The translations under genes and the position numbers were made by a program. Under the pieces are notes generated by a model that did not search any database, was not told the origin of the DNA, and was given only the letters and a program-made list of their open reading frames with translations. A stretch of 64,000 bases of DNA, from positions 62,001 through 126,000 of the forward strand of contig NZ_LJPW01000156.1 in NCBI RefSeq assembly GCF_001400735.1, given 5' to 3'. Shown in pieces: positions 8,450 through 17,147 of the stretch; within the stretch, counting starts at the first letter, position 1; every line of letters begins with the position of its first letter. The DNA comes from Pseudomonas caricapapayae (GTDB taxonomy: Bacteria > Pseudomonadota > Gammaproteobacteria > Pseudomonadales > Pseudomonadaceae).

Positions 8450-9802
8450 TTACAGTCGGCCCAGATCGTTGACCAGCGCGAGCAACATTACGCCCACTAC
8501 CAGACTGATACCGATCTGCGCCCCCCAACCTTGAACCTTTTCCGAAAGGGGACGACCACGCGCCCACTCGATCAGATAAAACAGCAAATGCCCCCCGTCC
8601 AGGACGGGAATGGGCAGCAGATTCAGAACGCCCAGGCTGATACTCAGATAAGCGAGGAAGTTCAGAAAATCTCCGATGCCCGACTGGGCCGAAGCGCCCG
8701 CCACTTTAGCAATGGTTATCGGTCCACTCAAGTTTTTTACCGAGAGCTCGCCGAACAACATTTTCTTCAGCGAGTCCAGGGTCAGTACGCTCATGTTCCA
8801 GGTACGCTTTATACCCTCGCCCATCGCGGCGAAAGGACCATAGCTGACCTCACGCAGCATTTCCGGTGGCCAGTCGACAGCTTTTACACCGGCGCCCAGG
8901 TAACCTGCGGCTGCTTTGCCTTCACCTTTGGCGGCGAGCGTTACCGGCATGTCCATTTGCACGCCATCACGCTCAACGCGCATCGATACTTTCGCGTCGG
9001 GACGCTCGCGCACCCGGTCGACAACCTGCTGCCATTCATTGAGCGGCTGACCGTCCATCGAAATCAGGCGGTCGCCGGTTTTAAGCCCGGCACCGTGGGC
9101 CGGACCTTTTGGATCGATCTCCGCCAGCACCGGCAACAAGGCCGGACGCCACGGACGAATACCCAGCGACTTGATAGGATCAGGCTCTTCAGCGCCCCTG
9201 AGCCAGTCGCTCAGTACCAGCTCATGAGGCGTGTCGACAGAAGCCCCTTGGTCCCTGACTTTCAGCGCGATAGTACCGCTTTCGCCCAGACGGCGGACCA
9301 GTTGCAGGTTGACCCCGGCCCAACCCGATGTCGGTTCGCCATCGACTTCGACGATTTCCTGCCCGGCAGCCAGACCGGCCTGCTGTGCGATGCTCCCGGA
9401 CTCGACCGCGCCGATAACCGGGCGCACCTGCTCGCTGCCCATCATCGCCAGCACCCAGAAAAATGCGATGGCCAGCAGGAAATTGGCGGTAGGGCCCGCG
9501 ATTACGATCGCGATCCGCTGCCCGACTGTCTTGCGATTGAACGATTGATCGGCCAACTCCGGCGGGACATTGCCTTCACGCTCGTCGAGCATTTTTACAT
9601 AGCCGCCCAAGGGAATCGCAGCGACGACGTACTCCGTACCGTGACGATCACTCCAGCGCAGAAGCGGCGTGCCGAAGCCTACCGAAAAACGCAGCACCTT
9701 GACCCCACACCGACGGGCCACCCAGAAGTGGCCGAATTCGTGGAAGGTCACCAGCACGCCCAGTGCAATCAGGGTGCCGAGAATCATGTATAAAGCGCTC
9801 AT
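8450..9802 (-). CDS. rseP: Site-2 protease RseP/MucP
   Basis: Inner-membrane zinc metalloprotease that makes the intramembrane cut of the anti-sigma factor (MucA in Pseudomonas) and so releases the envelope-stress sigma factor AlgU/AlgT. The 450 residues show the HEFGH zinc motif (His21, Glu22, His25) in the first membrane segment, two PDZ domains (about 115-290) and the third zinc ligand in the PVLDGGH motif near residue 395, within the C-terminal membrane segments. Located between dxr and bamA, the usual order; linkage to bamA couples a stress-signalling protease to outer-membrane assembly. Confidence 0.97.
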   Translation of the reverse strand: MSALYMILGTLIALGVLVTFHEFGHFWVARRCGVKVLRFSVGFGTPLLRWSDRHGTEYVVAAIPLGGYVKMLDEREGNVPPELADQSFNRKTVGQRIAIVIAGPTANFLLAIAFFWVLAMMGSEQVRPVIGAVESGSIAQQAGLAAGQEIVEVDGEPTSGWAGVNLQLVRRLGESGTIALKVRDQGASVDTPHELVLSDWLRGAEEPDPIKSLGIRPWRPALLPVLAEIDPKGPAHGAGLKTGDRLISMDGQPLNEWQQVVDRVRERPDAKVSMRVERDGVQMDMPVTLAAKGEGKAAAGYLGAGVKAVDWPPEMLREVSYGPFAAMGEGIKRTWNMSVLTLDSLKKMLFGELSVKNLSGPITIAKVAGASAQSGIGDFLNFLAYLSISLGVLNLLPIPVLDGGHLLFYLIEWARGRPLSEKVQGWGAQIGISLVVGVMLLALVNDLGRL

Positions 9803-9915
9803 CAGCCTTCTCCGGGTACCGACTGGTCGGCCAGTGTGTTAATCATCACAGGCTTCCAAGCCCGCCACGCACCACATCGACCCGTTCCTTCATATCCTGA
9901 CGGGCCGTCAGATCG

Positions 9916-11106
9916 CTATCGCCCACTTCTTTCAAGCCATTGGCCTGCCAGCAAACGCGCTTTCGCATCTGCAGCAAAAACCGCATCGAGCCCTTCGACC
10001 GCAGTCACAGGCTCATGATTCAGAACCTCCTCGATCATACCGGCGATTTCCAGATAACGGATACGCCCATCAAGGAATGCAGCAACGGCTACTTCGTTGG
10101 CAGCGTTAAGCATGGCAGGCGCGCTGCCCCCGGCCTCCGCCGCCTGACGCGCCAGCCGCAGACAAGGAAAACGCTCCTCGTCCGGCTTTTGAAAATCCAG
10201 CTGTCCAATACGAAACAGATCGAGTGGCGCAACGCCAGAGTCTACACGTGCAGGCCAGGCCAGGGCATTGGCGATAGGCGTACGCATGTCTGGATTGCCC
10301 AACTGAGCCAGCACCGAGCCATCGACGTAATCGACCAATGAATGGATCACGCTCTGAGGGTGGATCACCACCTCGACCTGATCCGGGCGCGCGTCGAACA
10401 GCCAGCAGGCTTCGATCAACTCGAGCCCCTTGTTCATCATGGTCGCCGAATCAACGGAGATCTTGCGGCCCATCGACCAGACCGGATGGGCACAAGCCTG
10501 CTCAGGCGTCACATTCTGCAACTGCTCCAGTGGCGTTTCGCGAAACGGCCCACCCGAGGCTGTCAGCATTATCCGCCTGACGCCGACAGCGCCGAGCCCG
10601 CGAGCGAAGTCGCCAGGCAGACACTGGAAAATCGCATTGTGTTCACTGTCGATGGGCAACAGCACTGCACCACTCTGCCGAACAGCCTGCATGAACAGGG
10701 CGCCGGACATGACCAGCGCCTCCTTGTTGGCCAGCAACACCTTCTTGCCTGCCTCTACTGCAGCCAGAGTAGGACGCAGACCTGCCGCACCGACAATAGC
10801 CGCCATCACTGCATCGACCCGAGGGTGCGCCGCCACTTCGCACAGACCGCCCTCGCCTGCCAGAACCCGGGTATCGAGTCCGGCCACAGCGAGGTCGTCC
10901 TGCAACTTGCGGGCGACAGCCTGATCGGGAACCACGGCGTATTGCGGTGTATGCCGGATGCACAGGGCCAGCAATTCATCCAGGCGACTGAAGCCGGTCA
11001 GCGCGAACACTTGATAAAGCGCAGGATGGCGTGCAACGACATCCAGAGTGCTCAGGCCGATAGAGCCGGTTGCACCCAGAATGGTGATTTGCTGGGGACC
11101 ACTCAC
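9916..11106 (-). CDS. dxr: 1-deoxy-D-xylulose 5-phosphate reductoisomerase
   Basis: Second enzyme of the MEP isoprenoid pathway: converts DXP to 2-C-methylerythritol 4-phosphate with NADPH and a divalent metal. The 396 residues have the NADPH-binding GATGSIG at 11-17, the metal-binding PIDSEHNA stretch and the MNKGLELIEA active-site segment. The ATG overlaps the cdsA stop by four bases. It feeds isoprenoid precursors to the neighbouring uppS product. A 113-base gap separates it from rseP. Confidence 0.98.
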   Translation of the reverse strand: MSGPQQITILGATGSIGLSTLDVVARHPALYQVFALTGFSRLDELLALCIRHTPQYAVVPDQAVARKLQDDLAVAGLDTRVLAGEGGLCEVAAHPRVDAVMAAIVGAAGLRPTLAAVEAGKKVLLANKEALVMSGALFMQAVRQSGAVLLPIDSEHNAIFQCLPGDFARGLGAVGVRRIMLTASGGPFRETPLEQLQNVTPEQACAHPVWSMGRKISVDSATMMNKGLELIEACWLFDARPDQVEVVIHPQSVIHSLVDYVDGSVLAQLGNPDMRTPIANALAWPARVDSGVAPLDLFRIGQLDFQKPDEERFPCLRLARQAAEAGGSAPAMLNAANEVAVAAFLDGRIRYLEIAGMIEEVLNHEPVTAVEGLDAVFAADAKARLLAGQWLERSGR

Positions 11107-11918
11107 ATGACACCCCAGTCAGCAGCCCAGAGCAGAACGGCGAATACCGGAATGGCTGCCGTAAGGCTGTCGATACGGTCCAGCACTCCGCCGTGCCCAG
11201 GCAGCAGATTGCTGCTGTCCTTGACGCCGGACTGGCGCTTGAACATGCTTTCAGTCAGGTCGCCAATCACCGAAATGAACACGATCACTGCGGCACCCAG
11301 AAGCCCTGCGATGAACTGAACAACGGTCCAGTCGCGGGAAACGCCCACGGCTGCCGTAATACCCAGACTGACCGCCAGACCACCGTATACCCCTTCCCAG
11401 CTCTTGCCAGGACTCACCTTCGGAGCCAGCTTGCGTTTGCCGAAAGCCTTTCCGGAGAAGTAGGCGCCAATGTCGGCAGCCCAGACCAGCACCATTACCG
11501 ACAAGATAAGCCAGTTACCCAATGGCCACTGCTTGATCAGCACCAACCCCTGCCAGGCAGGCAGCAAGATCAGAAGGCCGATCACCAGCTTGCAGGCGGC
11601 GCTTGCCCAATGGCTGCTGGAGTCTGGATAGGTAAGAACCAGAAAGGTCGCTACGCTCCACCAGATAACTGCCGCAACAAGCACCCAGGGCTCAAGCCCC
11701 GGCAGCAGATACATGAGAAACAGCAGCACTGCGACCACGGCCGCATAGCCGATGCGCATCGACTGCGCGGCAAACCCTGCAAGCCGCGCCCACTCCCAGG
11801 CACCCAGCACAACCACCACCCCGATAAACAGGGCGAAGTACATACCGGTCAGCAGGAAAAACCCACACAGGGCGATCGGCAAAAGAATGAGTGCCGTGAT
11901 GATCCGTTGTTTCAGCAT
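11103..11918 (-). CDS. cdsA: Phosphatidate cytidylyltransferase
   Basis: Integral membrane enzyme making CDP-diacylglycerol from phosphatidate and CTP, the branch point of phospholipid synthesis. The 271 residues are mostly hydrophobic segments. The family signature is seen near residues 222-250, with FKRQSGVKDSS and LPGHGGVLDRIDS. The stop and start overlap with the neighbouring uppS (one base) and dxr (four bases) suggest translational coupling. Confidence 0.97.
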   Translation of the reverse strand: MLKQRIITALILLPIALCGFFLLTGMYFALFIGVVVVLGAWEWARLAGFAAQSMRIGYAAVVAVLLFLMYLLPGLEPWVLVAAVIWWSVATFLVLTYPDSSSHWASAACKLVIGLLILLPAWQGLVLIKQWPLGNWLILSVMVLVWAADIGAYFSGKAFGKRKLAPKVSPGKSWEGVYGGLAVSLGITAAVGVSRDWTVVQFIAGLLGAAVIVFISVIGDLTESMFKRQSGVKDSSNLLPGHGGVLDRIDSLTAAIPVFAVLLWAADWGVM

Positions 11919-12673
11919 TAAGCCCGGGCTCCAGCTTCTACCTGTTCGCTGGTTTTACCGAAGCGACGTTGGCGAGAAGCGAAATCTGCCAGCGCGGCGC
12001 GCATGGCATCGTGTTTGAAGTCCGGCCAGAACAGGTCGGAGAAGTACAGCTCGGCATACGCCAGCTGCCAGAGCAGGAAATTACTGATGCGGTGCTCGCC
12101 TCCCGTGCGGATGCACAGGTCAGGCAGCGGCAGATCACCCGTTGCCAGGCAGGTCTGCAGTAGATCAGGGGTAATGTCTTCCGGTTGCAAGTGCCCCGCC
12201 TGAACCTCGCGCGCCAGCCGTTGGGCGGCCTGCGCGATGTCCCACTGCCCACCGTAGTTGGCAGCGATCTGCAGCACAAACCGACTGTTGCCGGACGTGC
12301 GCACTTCCGCCTCACGCATTGCGGCCTGAAGCTCAGGATGAAAACGCGAGCGATCGCCAATGATCCGCAGGCTGATGTCGTTCTCGTTCAGGCGTTTGGT
12401 TTCACGGCGCAGCGCCGTGAAAAACAACTCCATCAGTGCACCGACCTCTTCGGCCGGTCGCTGCCAGTTTTCACTGGAGAACGCGAACAGTGTCAGCACC
12501 TCGACCTTGGCTTCGGCACACACTTCGATCACGGCCCGCACGGCGTCGACACCCGCCTTATGGCCAGCAACGCCCGGTAGCAGACGCTTCTTGGCCCAGC
12601 GATTATTACCATCCATGATAATCGCAACATGGCGCGGTACCGATGACGGCACGGCCGGTTTTATCTTTTCCAT
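11918..12673 (-). CDS. uppS: Undecaprenyl diphosphate synthase
   Basis: Cis-prenyltransferase that builds the C55 lipid carrier used for peptidoglycan and O-antigen. The 251-residue protein has the conserved HVAIIMDGNNRWAK motif with catalytic Asp21, and RTGGEHRISNFLLWQ with the diphosphate-binding arginines. It lies 16 bases after frr and overlaps cdsA by one base. Together with dxr it links isoprenoid supply and carrier lipid in one operon. Confidence 0.97.
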   Translation of the reverse strand: MEKIKPAVPSSVPRHVAIIMDGNNRWAKKRLLPGVAGHKAGVDAVRAVIEVCAEAKVEVLTLFAFSSENWQRPAEEVGALMELFFTALRRETKRLNENDISLRIIGDRSRFHPELQAAMREAEVRTSGNSRFVLQIAANYGGQWDIAQAAQRLAREVQAGHLQPEDITPDLLQTCLATGDLPLPDLCIRTGGEHRISNFLLWQLAYAELYFSDLFWPDFKHDAMRAALADFASRQRRFGKTSEQVEAGARA

Positions 12674-12689
12674 GAAAGCGTCCGAAACC

Positions 12690-13247
12690 TTAAACAGCCA
12701 TCAGATCAGCTTCTTTCTGCTTGACCGCAACTTCGATTTCCGCAACGAACTTGTCGGTCAGCTTTTGCACGTCGTCAGCTGCGCGACGCTCTTCGTCTTC
12801 GCTGATTTCCTTTTCCTTGACCAGGTCTTTCAACTGGCCAAGCGCGTCACGACGGATGTTGCGCACCGCCACACGAGCGTCTTCAGCAGCATCGCGCGCC
12901 TGCTTGGTGAAGCCCTTGCGGGTTTCCTCGGTCAGTGCCGGCATGGAGATCAACAGCAGCTCACCCAGGTTGGTGGGGTTGAAGCCCAGCCCGGAGCTCT
13001 GGATGGCCTTGTCGACAGCCGCGAGCATATTGCGCTCGAACGCCACGACCTGAAGGGTGCGCGAGTCTTTGACGGTCACGTTGGCGACCTGGCTCAGCGG
13101 GGTATCGGCACCGTAGTAAGGGACCATGACACCACCCAGAATGCTTGGGTGCGCTTTGCCGGTACGGATTCGGGTAAACGCATGCGTCAGCGACTCCAGA
13201 CTCTTCTGCATACGGGTCTGAGCATCTTTCTTGATTTCGTTGATCAT
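12690..13247 (-). CDS. frr: Ribosome recycling factor
   Basis: With EF-G it splits post-termination ribosomes. The 185 residues match the family length exactly and begin MINEIKKDAQTRMQKSLES; the signature RTGKAHPSILGGVMV and the C-terminal helix with IRRDALGQLKDL are present. The ATG overlaps the pyrH stop by four bases, the conserved pyrH-frr arrangement. Confidence 0.98.
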   Translation of the reverse strand: MINEIKKDAQTRMQKSLESLTHAFTRIRTGKAHPSILGGVMVPYYGADTPLSQVANVTVKDSRTLQVVAFERNMLAAVDKAIQSSGLGFNPTNLGELLLISMPALTEETRKGFTKQARDAAEDARVAVRNIRRDALGQLKDLVKEKEISEDEERRAADDVQKLTDKFVAEIEVAVKQKEADLMAV

Positions 13248-13987
13248 TGTTGGGCTTCCTCGATCAGGGTTCCTTCAGCGCCACCATGGACGATATTCAG
13301 AAGGGCACCCGGCTTGTTCATGTTAAAGACGCGCAATGGCATCTTGTGGTCGCGACACAGGCAGATTGCGGTCAGATCCATTACACCCAGCTTGCGATCC
13401 AGCACCTCATCGTAAGTCAGATGATCGAACTTCTCGGCATTTGGGTCCTTGAAAGGATCTGCGGTGTACACGCCGTCCACCTTGGTCGCCTTGAGCACCA
13501 CATCGGCGTCGATCTCGATCGCGCGCAGGCAGGCAGCCGAATCAGTCGTAAAGAACGGATTACCCGTACCCGCAGCAAAGATCACCACCTCTTTGGCGCT
13601 GAGATGGCGCATGGCCTTGCGACGGTCATAATGGTCGGTCACGCCCAGCATGGAAATGGCCGACATCACGATGGCCGTGATATTAGCGCGCTCCAGCGCA
13701 TCGCGCATTGCCAGGGCGTTCATCACAGTGGCCAGCATGCCCATGTGGTCGCCTGTCACCCGATCCATGCCCGCAGCACTCAAGGCCGCGCCACGGAACA
13801 GATTACCGCCGCCGATCACCAGCCCGACATGAACGCCGATACCGACCAGTTGACCGACTTCCAGCGCCATGCGGTCCAGCACTTTGGGGTCAATGCCGAA
13901 CTCTTCCGAGCCCATGAGGGCTTCACCGCTGAGCTTGAGTAGAATGCGTTTATAGCGAGCCTGATAACCACTGCCCTGCTGAGCCAT
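13244..13987 (-). CDS. pyrH: Uridylate kinase
   Basis: Phosphorylates UMP to UDP in the cytoplasm; hexameric, allosterically controlled by GTP and UTP in proteobacteria. The 247-residue amino-acid-kinase-fold protein begins MAQQGSGYQARYKRILLKLS, with GEALMG, the glycine-rich VIGGGNLFRGA and the TDSAACLRAIEI segment. A 205-base gap separates it from tsf and holds the tsf transcript end. GGAGAG lies just before its start. Confidence 0.98.
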   Translation of the reverse strand: MAQQGSGYQARYKRILLKLSGEALMGSEEFGIDPKVLDRMALEVGQLVGIGVHVGLVIGGGNLFRGAALSAAGMDRVTGDHMGMLATVMNALAMRDALERANITAIVMSAISMLGVTDHYDRRKAMRHLSAKEVVIFAAGTGNPFFTTDSAACLRAIEIDADVVLKATKVDGVYTADPFKDPNAEKFDHLTYDEVLDRKLGVMDLTAICLCRDHKMPLRVFNMNKPGALLNIVHGGAEGTLIEEAQQ

Positions 13988-14134
13988 TGCGAATCTCTCC
14001 TGCGGCGTTTTCTGAAAAAAATCTGTGCGGGCTATCTCAAGCCTGCGAATACTTTAGCTTGACGCTTGGCACGCGTCGGGAGAATGCAGCCTTGTGAGCA
14101 CAATCTCCAAGGAAAATTTCCTTTCCCCTTTCGA

Positions 14135-14170
14135 CAAAGAGGCCGCACGCGCAAGCGGGCAGCCTCTTTG
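14135..14170 (-). terminator. Probable tsf terminator hairpin
   Basis: Stem CAAAGAGGC/GCCTCTTTG (nine bases) with a loop containing GC-rich sequence, 23 bases after the tsf stop. The 3' arm carries CTTTG but a long T-run is lacking, so termination may be partial, allowing read-through to pyrH. Confidence 0.5.
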
Positions 14171-14192
14171 GGGCGACAGTTGAAAAACCGTC

Positions 14193-15056
14193 TTACTGCT
14201 TGGCGGCAGCCAGCTGTGCAGCTACTTCGTCAGCGAAGTTATCAACTGGCTTCTCGATGCCTTCGCCTACCTTGAAGTAGGTGAAGGAAACGATTTCAGC
14301 GCCGGCTTTCTTGGCCAGATCACCGACCTTGACTTCCGGGTTCTTGACGAACGCCTGCTCAACAAGGCTGGCTTCAGCCAGGAACTTGGTGATACGGCCG
14401 CCAACCATTTTCTCAACGATTTCAGCTGGCTTGCCTTTGATCTTGTCTTCGTTCAATTGCAGGAAGACGTTCTTCTCGCGCTCGATCGCTTCGGCAGAAA
14501 CTTCCGAAGGGAACAGGAACTCGGGGTTGCTTGCTGCCACGTGCATGGCGATGTCTTTAGCCAGCTCGACATTGCCACCCTTGAGGGTAACAACCACACC
14601 GATCTTGTTGCCGTGCAGGTAAGTACCCACAACGTCACCCTCGATGCGCTTCAGGCGGCGGATGTTGACGTTTTCGCCAACCTTGCCGACCAGTACCAGA
14701 CGCGCAGCTTCCTGAGCTTCGATCAGCGGAGCGACATCAGTCAGCTTGTCAGCAAAGGCTTTTTCAACGCTTTCAGAGACAAAGTTCTTGAAATCGTCCT
14801 GCAGGGCCAGGAAGTCGGTCTGCGAGTTGACTTCGATGATGACAGCAGCCTTGCCGTCGTCCTTGATAGCGATTGCGCCTTCAGCAGCAACGTTGCCTGC
14901 TTTCTTGGCGGCCTTGATTGCGCCGGAAGCACGCATATCGTCGATTGCTTTTTCGATGTCGCCGCCAGCCTTGGTCAAGGCCTTTTTGCAATCCATCATG
15001 CCTTCGCCGGTACGCTCGCGCAGTTCTTTGACCAACGCTGCAGTAATCTCTGCCAT
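14193..15056 (-). CDS. tsf: Translation elongation factor Ts
   Basis: Guanine nucleotide exchange factor for EF-Tu. The 287 residues begin MAEITAALVKELRERTGEGMMDCKKAL, the conserved N-terminal domain, and include the TDFLA motif (residues about 80-84) that contacts EF-Tu. It follows rpsB by 190 bases, separated by a strong hairpin at 15191-15216, consistent with lower expression than rpsB. Confidence 0.98.
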   Translation of the reverse strand: MAEITAALVKELRERTGEGMMDCKKALTKAGGDIEKAIDDMRASGAIKAAKKAGNVAAEGAIAIKDDGKAAVIIEVNSQTDFLALQDDFKNFVSESVEKAFADKLTDVAPLIEAQEAARLVLVGKVGENVNIRRLKRIEGDVVGTYLHGNKIGVVVTLKGGNVELAKDIAMHVAASNPEFLFPSEVSAEAIEREKNVFLQLNEDKIKGKPAEIVEKMVGGRITKFLAEASLVEQAFVKNPEVKVGDLAKKAGAEIVSFTYFKVGEGIEKPVDNFADEVAAQLAAAKQ

Positions 15057-15190
15057 TTCAAAATCCTCTTGGATAGGTCTTCAACCATTCCACCCGGCTC
15101 GCCGGGCGTGCAATTCTTGAAAAATCAGGGTGGCAGCAACACATGACAGCAAGGTCATGGCTACAGACCGACAAATCATTTCCTAGGTGG

Positions 15191-15216
15191 CAAAAAGGGG
15201 GCTAAGCCCCCTTTTC
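15191..15216 (-). terminator. Intrinsic terminator/attenuator between rpsB and tsf
   Basis: Near-perfect stem AAAAGGGGGCTTAGCCCCCTTTT on the minus strand, ending in T's, 31 bases after the rpsB stop. A second inverted repeat, CTGAGTAAAAACGCC with GGCGTTTACTCAG, spans about 15222-15250 and overlaps the rpsB stop. The pair probably lowers read-through into tsf. Confidence 0.8.
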
Positions 15217-15246
15217 GCGTACTGAGTAAACGCCAGGCGTTTTTAC

Positions 15247-15990
15247 TCAGCCTTCTACAGCGGCTGCAGCTGGAGCTTCTTCGACGAATACGTCGGTGCC
15301 GCCAGCAATATTGTTACGACCACGGATAACAGCATCAGCCATCGAACCCATATACAGCTGGATGGCGCGGATTGCGTCATCGTTGCCCGGGATGATGTAG
15401 TCAACGCCCTCAGGGCTGCTGTTGGTATCGACAACGCCGATGACCGGGATACCCAGCTTGTTGGCTTCGGTGATCGCGATGCGCTCGTGATCAACGTCGA
15501 TAACGAACAGTGCGTCTGGCAGACCGCCCATGTCCTTGATACCACCCAGGCTGCGATCCAGTTTTTCCAGATCACGGGTGCGCATCAGGGCTTCTTTCTT
15601 GGTCAGCTTGGCGAAAGTACCGTCTTCGGACTGTACTTCCAGCTCGCGCAGACGCTTGATCGACTGACGGATGGTCTTGAAGTTGGTCAGCATGCCGCCC
15701 AACCAGCGATGGTCGACGTACGGCGAACCGCAACGTGCTGCTTCTTCAGCAACGATCTTGCCAGCGGAACGCTTGGTGCCGACGAACAGAATCTTGTTTT
15801 TGCCCGACGCCAGGCGCTCAACGAAAGTCAGTGCTTCGTTGAACATTGGCAGGGTTTTTTCAAGGTTGATGATGTGAATCTTGTTACGCGCGCCGAAAAT
15901 GTACTTACCCATTTTCGGGTTCCAGTAACGGGTTTGGTGACCGAAGTGCACACCGGCCTTCAGCATATCGCGCATATTGACTTGGGACAT
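15247..15990 (-). CDS. rpsB: 30S ribosomal protein S2
   Basis: Small-subunit ribosomal protein needed for S1 binding. The 247 residues start MSQVNMRDMLKAGVHFGHQTRYWNP in the standard way; the open frame reaches upstream to 16050 but the ATG at 15990 with AAGGA nine to thirteen bases before it fits the family. The C-terminal tail EEAPAAAAVEG is low-complexity, as often seen. First gene of the rpsB-tsf unit, divergent from map. Confidence 0.98.
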   Translation of the reverse strand: MSQVNMRDMLKAGVHFGHQTRYWNPKMGKYIFGARNKIHIINLEKTLPMFNEALTFVERLASGKNKILFVGTKRSAGKIVAEEAARCGSPYVDHRWLGGMLTNFKTIRQSIKRLRELEVQSEDGTFAKLTKKEALMRTRDLEKLDRSLGGIKDMGGLPDALFVIDVDHERIAITEANKLGIPVIGVVDTNSSPEGVDYIIPGNDDAIRAIQLYMGSMADAVIRGRNNIAGGTDVFVEEAPAAAAVEG

Positions 15991-16302
15991 GATAGTTCCT
16001 TGATAAGTCGGGTTAGGCCTCCACGTATCCCAATGACCAACCAGTGGCATCTGCCAAAGGCACCCAGGTCATCGTGTCGACACGTGTGTGGGTTTGTGCT
16101 TCAAGGACGGACCTTGGAAAGCGGCGCATTTTATATCACAAAAGGGAAGAGAACGGAACTCCCATCAAGTTCTTGTTTTGCGGTGCTTTTAGCGCCACAT
16201 CGATTACCTATAGAAGGAAGCGATGATTACCCGGCATCGACGGTCTGATAGAATTGCACCTTTGTGCACCAACCGCGTGCCTGCCACGTCGAGAGATTCT
16301 GT
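15991..16302. promoter_or_regulatory. Divergent rpsB/map regulatory region
   Basis: A 312-base gene-free stretch between two divergent genes. On the minus strand it holds a -10-like TATAAAAT at 16128-16135, which would give an rpsB leader of about 130 nt. On the plus strand TAGAAT at 16249-16254 is a weak -10 candidate for map. In gamma-proteobacteria S2 represses its own mRNA through the rpsB leader; whether that fold exists here I could not establish. Confidence 0.5.
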
Positions 16303-17085
16303 ATGACCATCACCCTCAAAACCCCGGAAGACATCGAAAAGATGCGCATCGCCGGTCGTCTGGCCGCCGATGTTCTGGAAATGATAGCGCCTCACGTCAA
16401 GCCTGGCGTGACCACTGAAGAGCTGGATCGCCTCTGCCACGATTACATCGTCAACGAGCAACAGGCGATTCCTGCCCCGCTGAACTACAAGGGCTTCCCG
16501 AAATCGATCTGCACCTCGATCAATCAGGTGGTCTGTCACGGCATCCCGAGCGACAAGAAACTGAAGAACGGCGACTCGCTCAACATCGACGTCACCGTCA
16601 TAAAGGATGGGTACCACGGCGACACCAGCAGGATGTTCCATGTCGGCACCGTTCCGGTATGGGCCGAGCGCCTGTCGAAGGTGACCCAGGAGTGCCTGTA
16701 CAAAGCCATCGAAATCGTCAGACCCGGCACCCGCCTGGGCGACATCGGTGCAGTCATTCAGAAGCATGCGGAAAAGAACGGTTTCTCGGTGGTCCGGGAG
16801 TTCTGCGGTCACGGCATCGGCAAGGTGTTTCATGAAGAGCCGCAGGTCATGCACTTCGGCGAAGCCGGAACCGGTATCGAACTCAAGGAAGGCATGACCT
16901 TCACTATCGAGCCGATGATCAACCAGGGACGCCCCGAAACCAAGATCCTTGGTGATGGCTGGACGGCGATCACCAAGGACCGCAAGCTCTCGGCACAATG
17001 GGAGCACACGCTGCTGGTCACCGCCGACGGTTACGAAATCTTCACTTTACGCAGTGACGACACTATTGCACAAAAGGCTCCCTGA
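16303..17085 (+). CDS. map: Methionine aminopeptidase, type I
   Basis: Removes the initiator methionine from new proteins; cytoplasmic dimetal enzyme. The 260-residue protein begins MTITLKTPEDIEKMRIAGRL. Metal ligands are visible in NIDVTVIKDGYHGDTSRMF (two Asp), CGHGIGKVFHEEP (His), TFTIEP (Glu) and QWEHTLLVT (Glu). The ATG at 16303 is preferred over the upstream open frame because it matches the family start. Divergent from rpsB as in other pseudomonads and followed 62 bases later by glnD. Confidence 0.98.
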   Translation: MTITLKTPEDIEKMRIAGRLAADVLEMIAPHVKPGVTTEELDRLCHDYIVNEQQAIPAPLNYKGFPKSICTSINQVVCHGIPSDKKLKNGDSLNIDVTVIKDGYHGDTSRMFHVGTVPVWAERLSKVTQECLYKAIEIVRPGTRLGDIGAVIQKHAEKNGFSVVREFCGHGIGKVFHEEPQVMHFGEAGTGIELKEGMTFTIEPMINQGRPETKILGDGWTAITKDRKLSAQWEHTLLVTADGYEIFTLRSDDTIAQKAP

Positions 17086-17147
17086 CCGGAGCCTGCCCGA
17101 ACACCCGATACATCACTTGCACAGCCCGACGTGAGGAATACTGCTCC

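Noticed and set aside
10342..11319. 325-codon plus-strand open frame over dxr
   Set aside because: Antisense shadow of dxr and cdsA.
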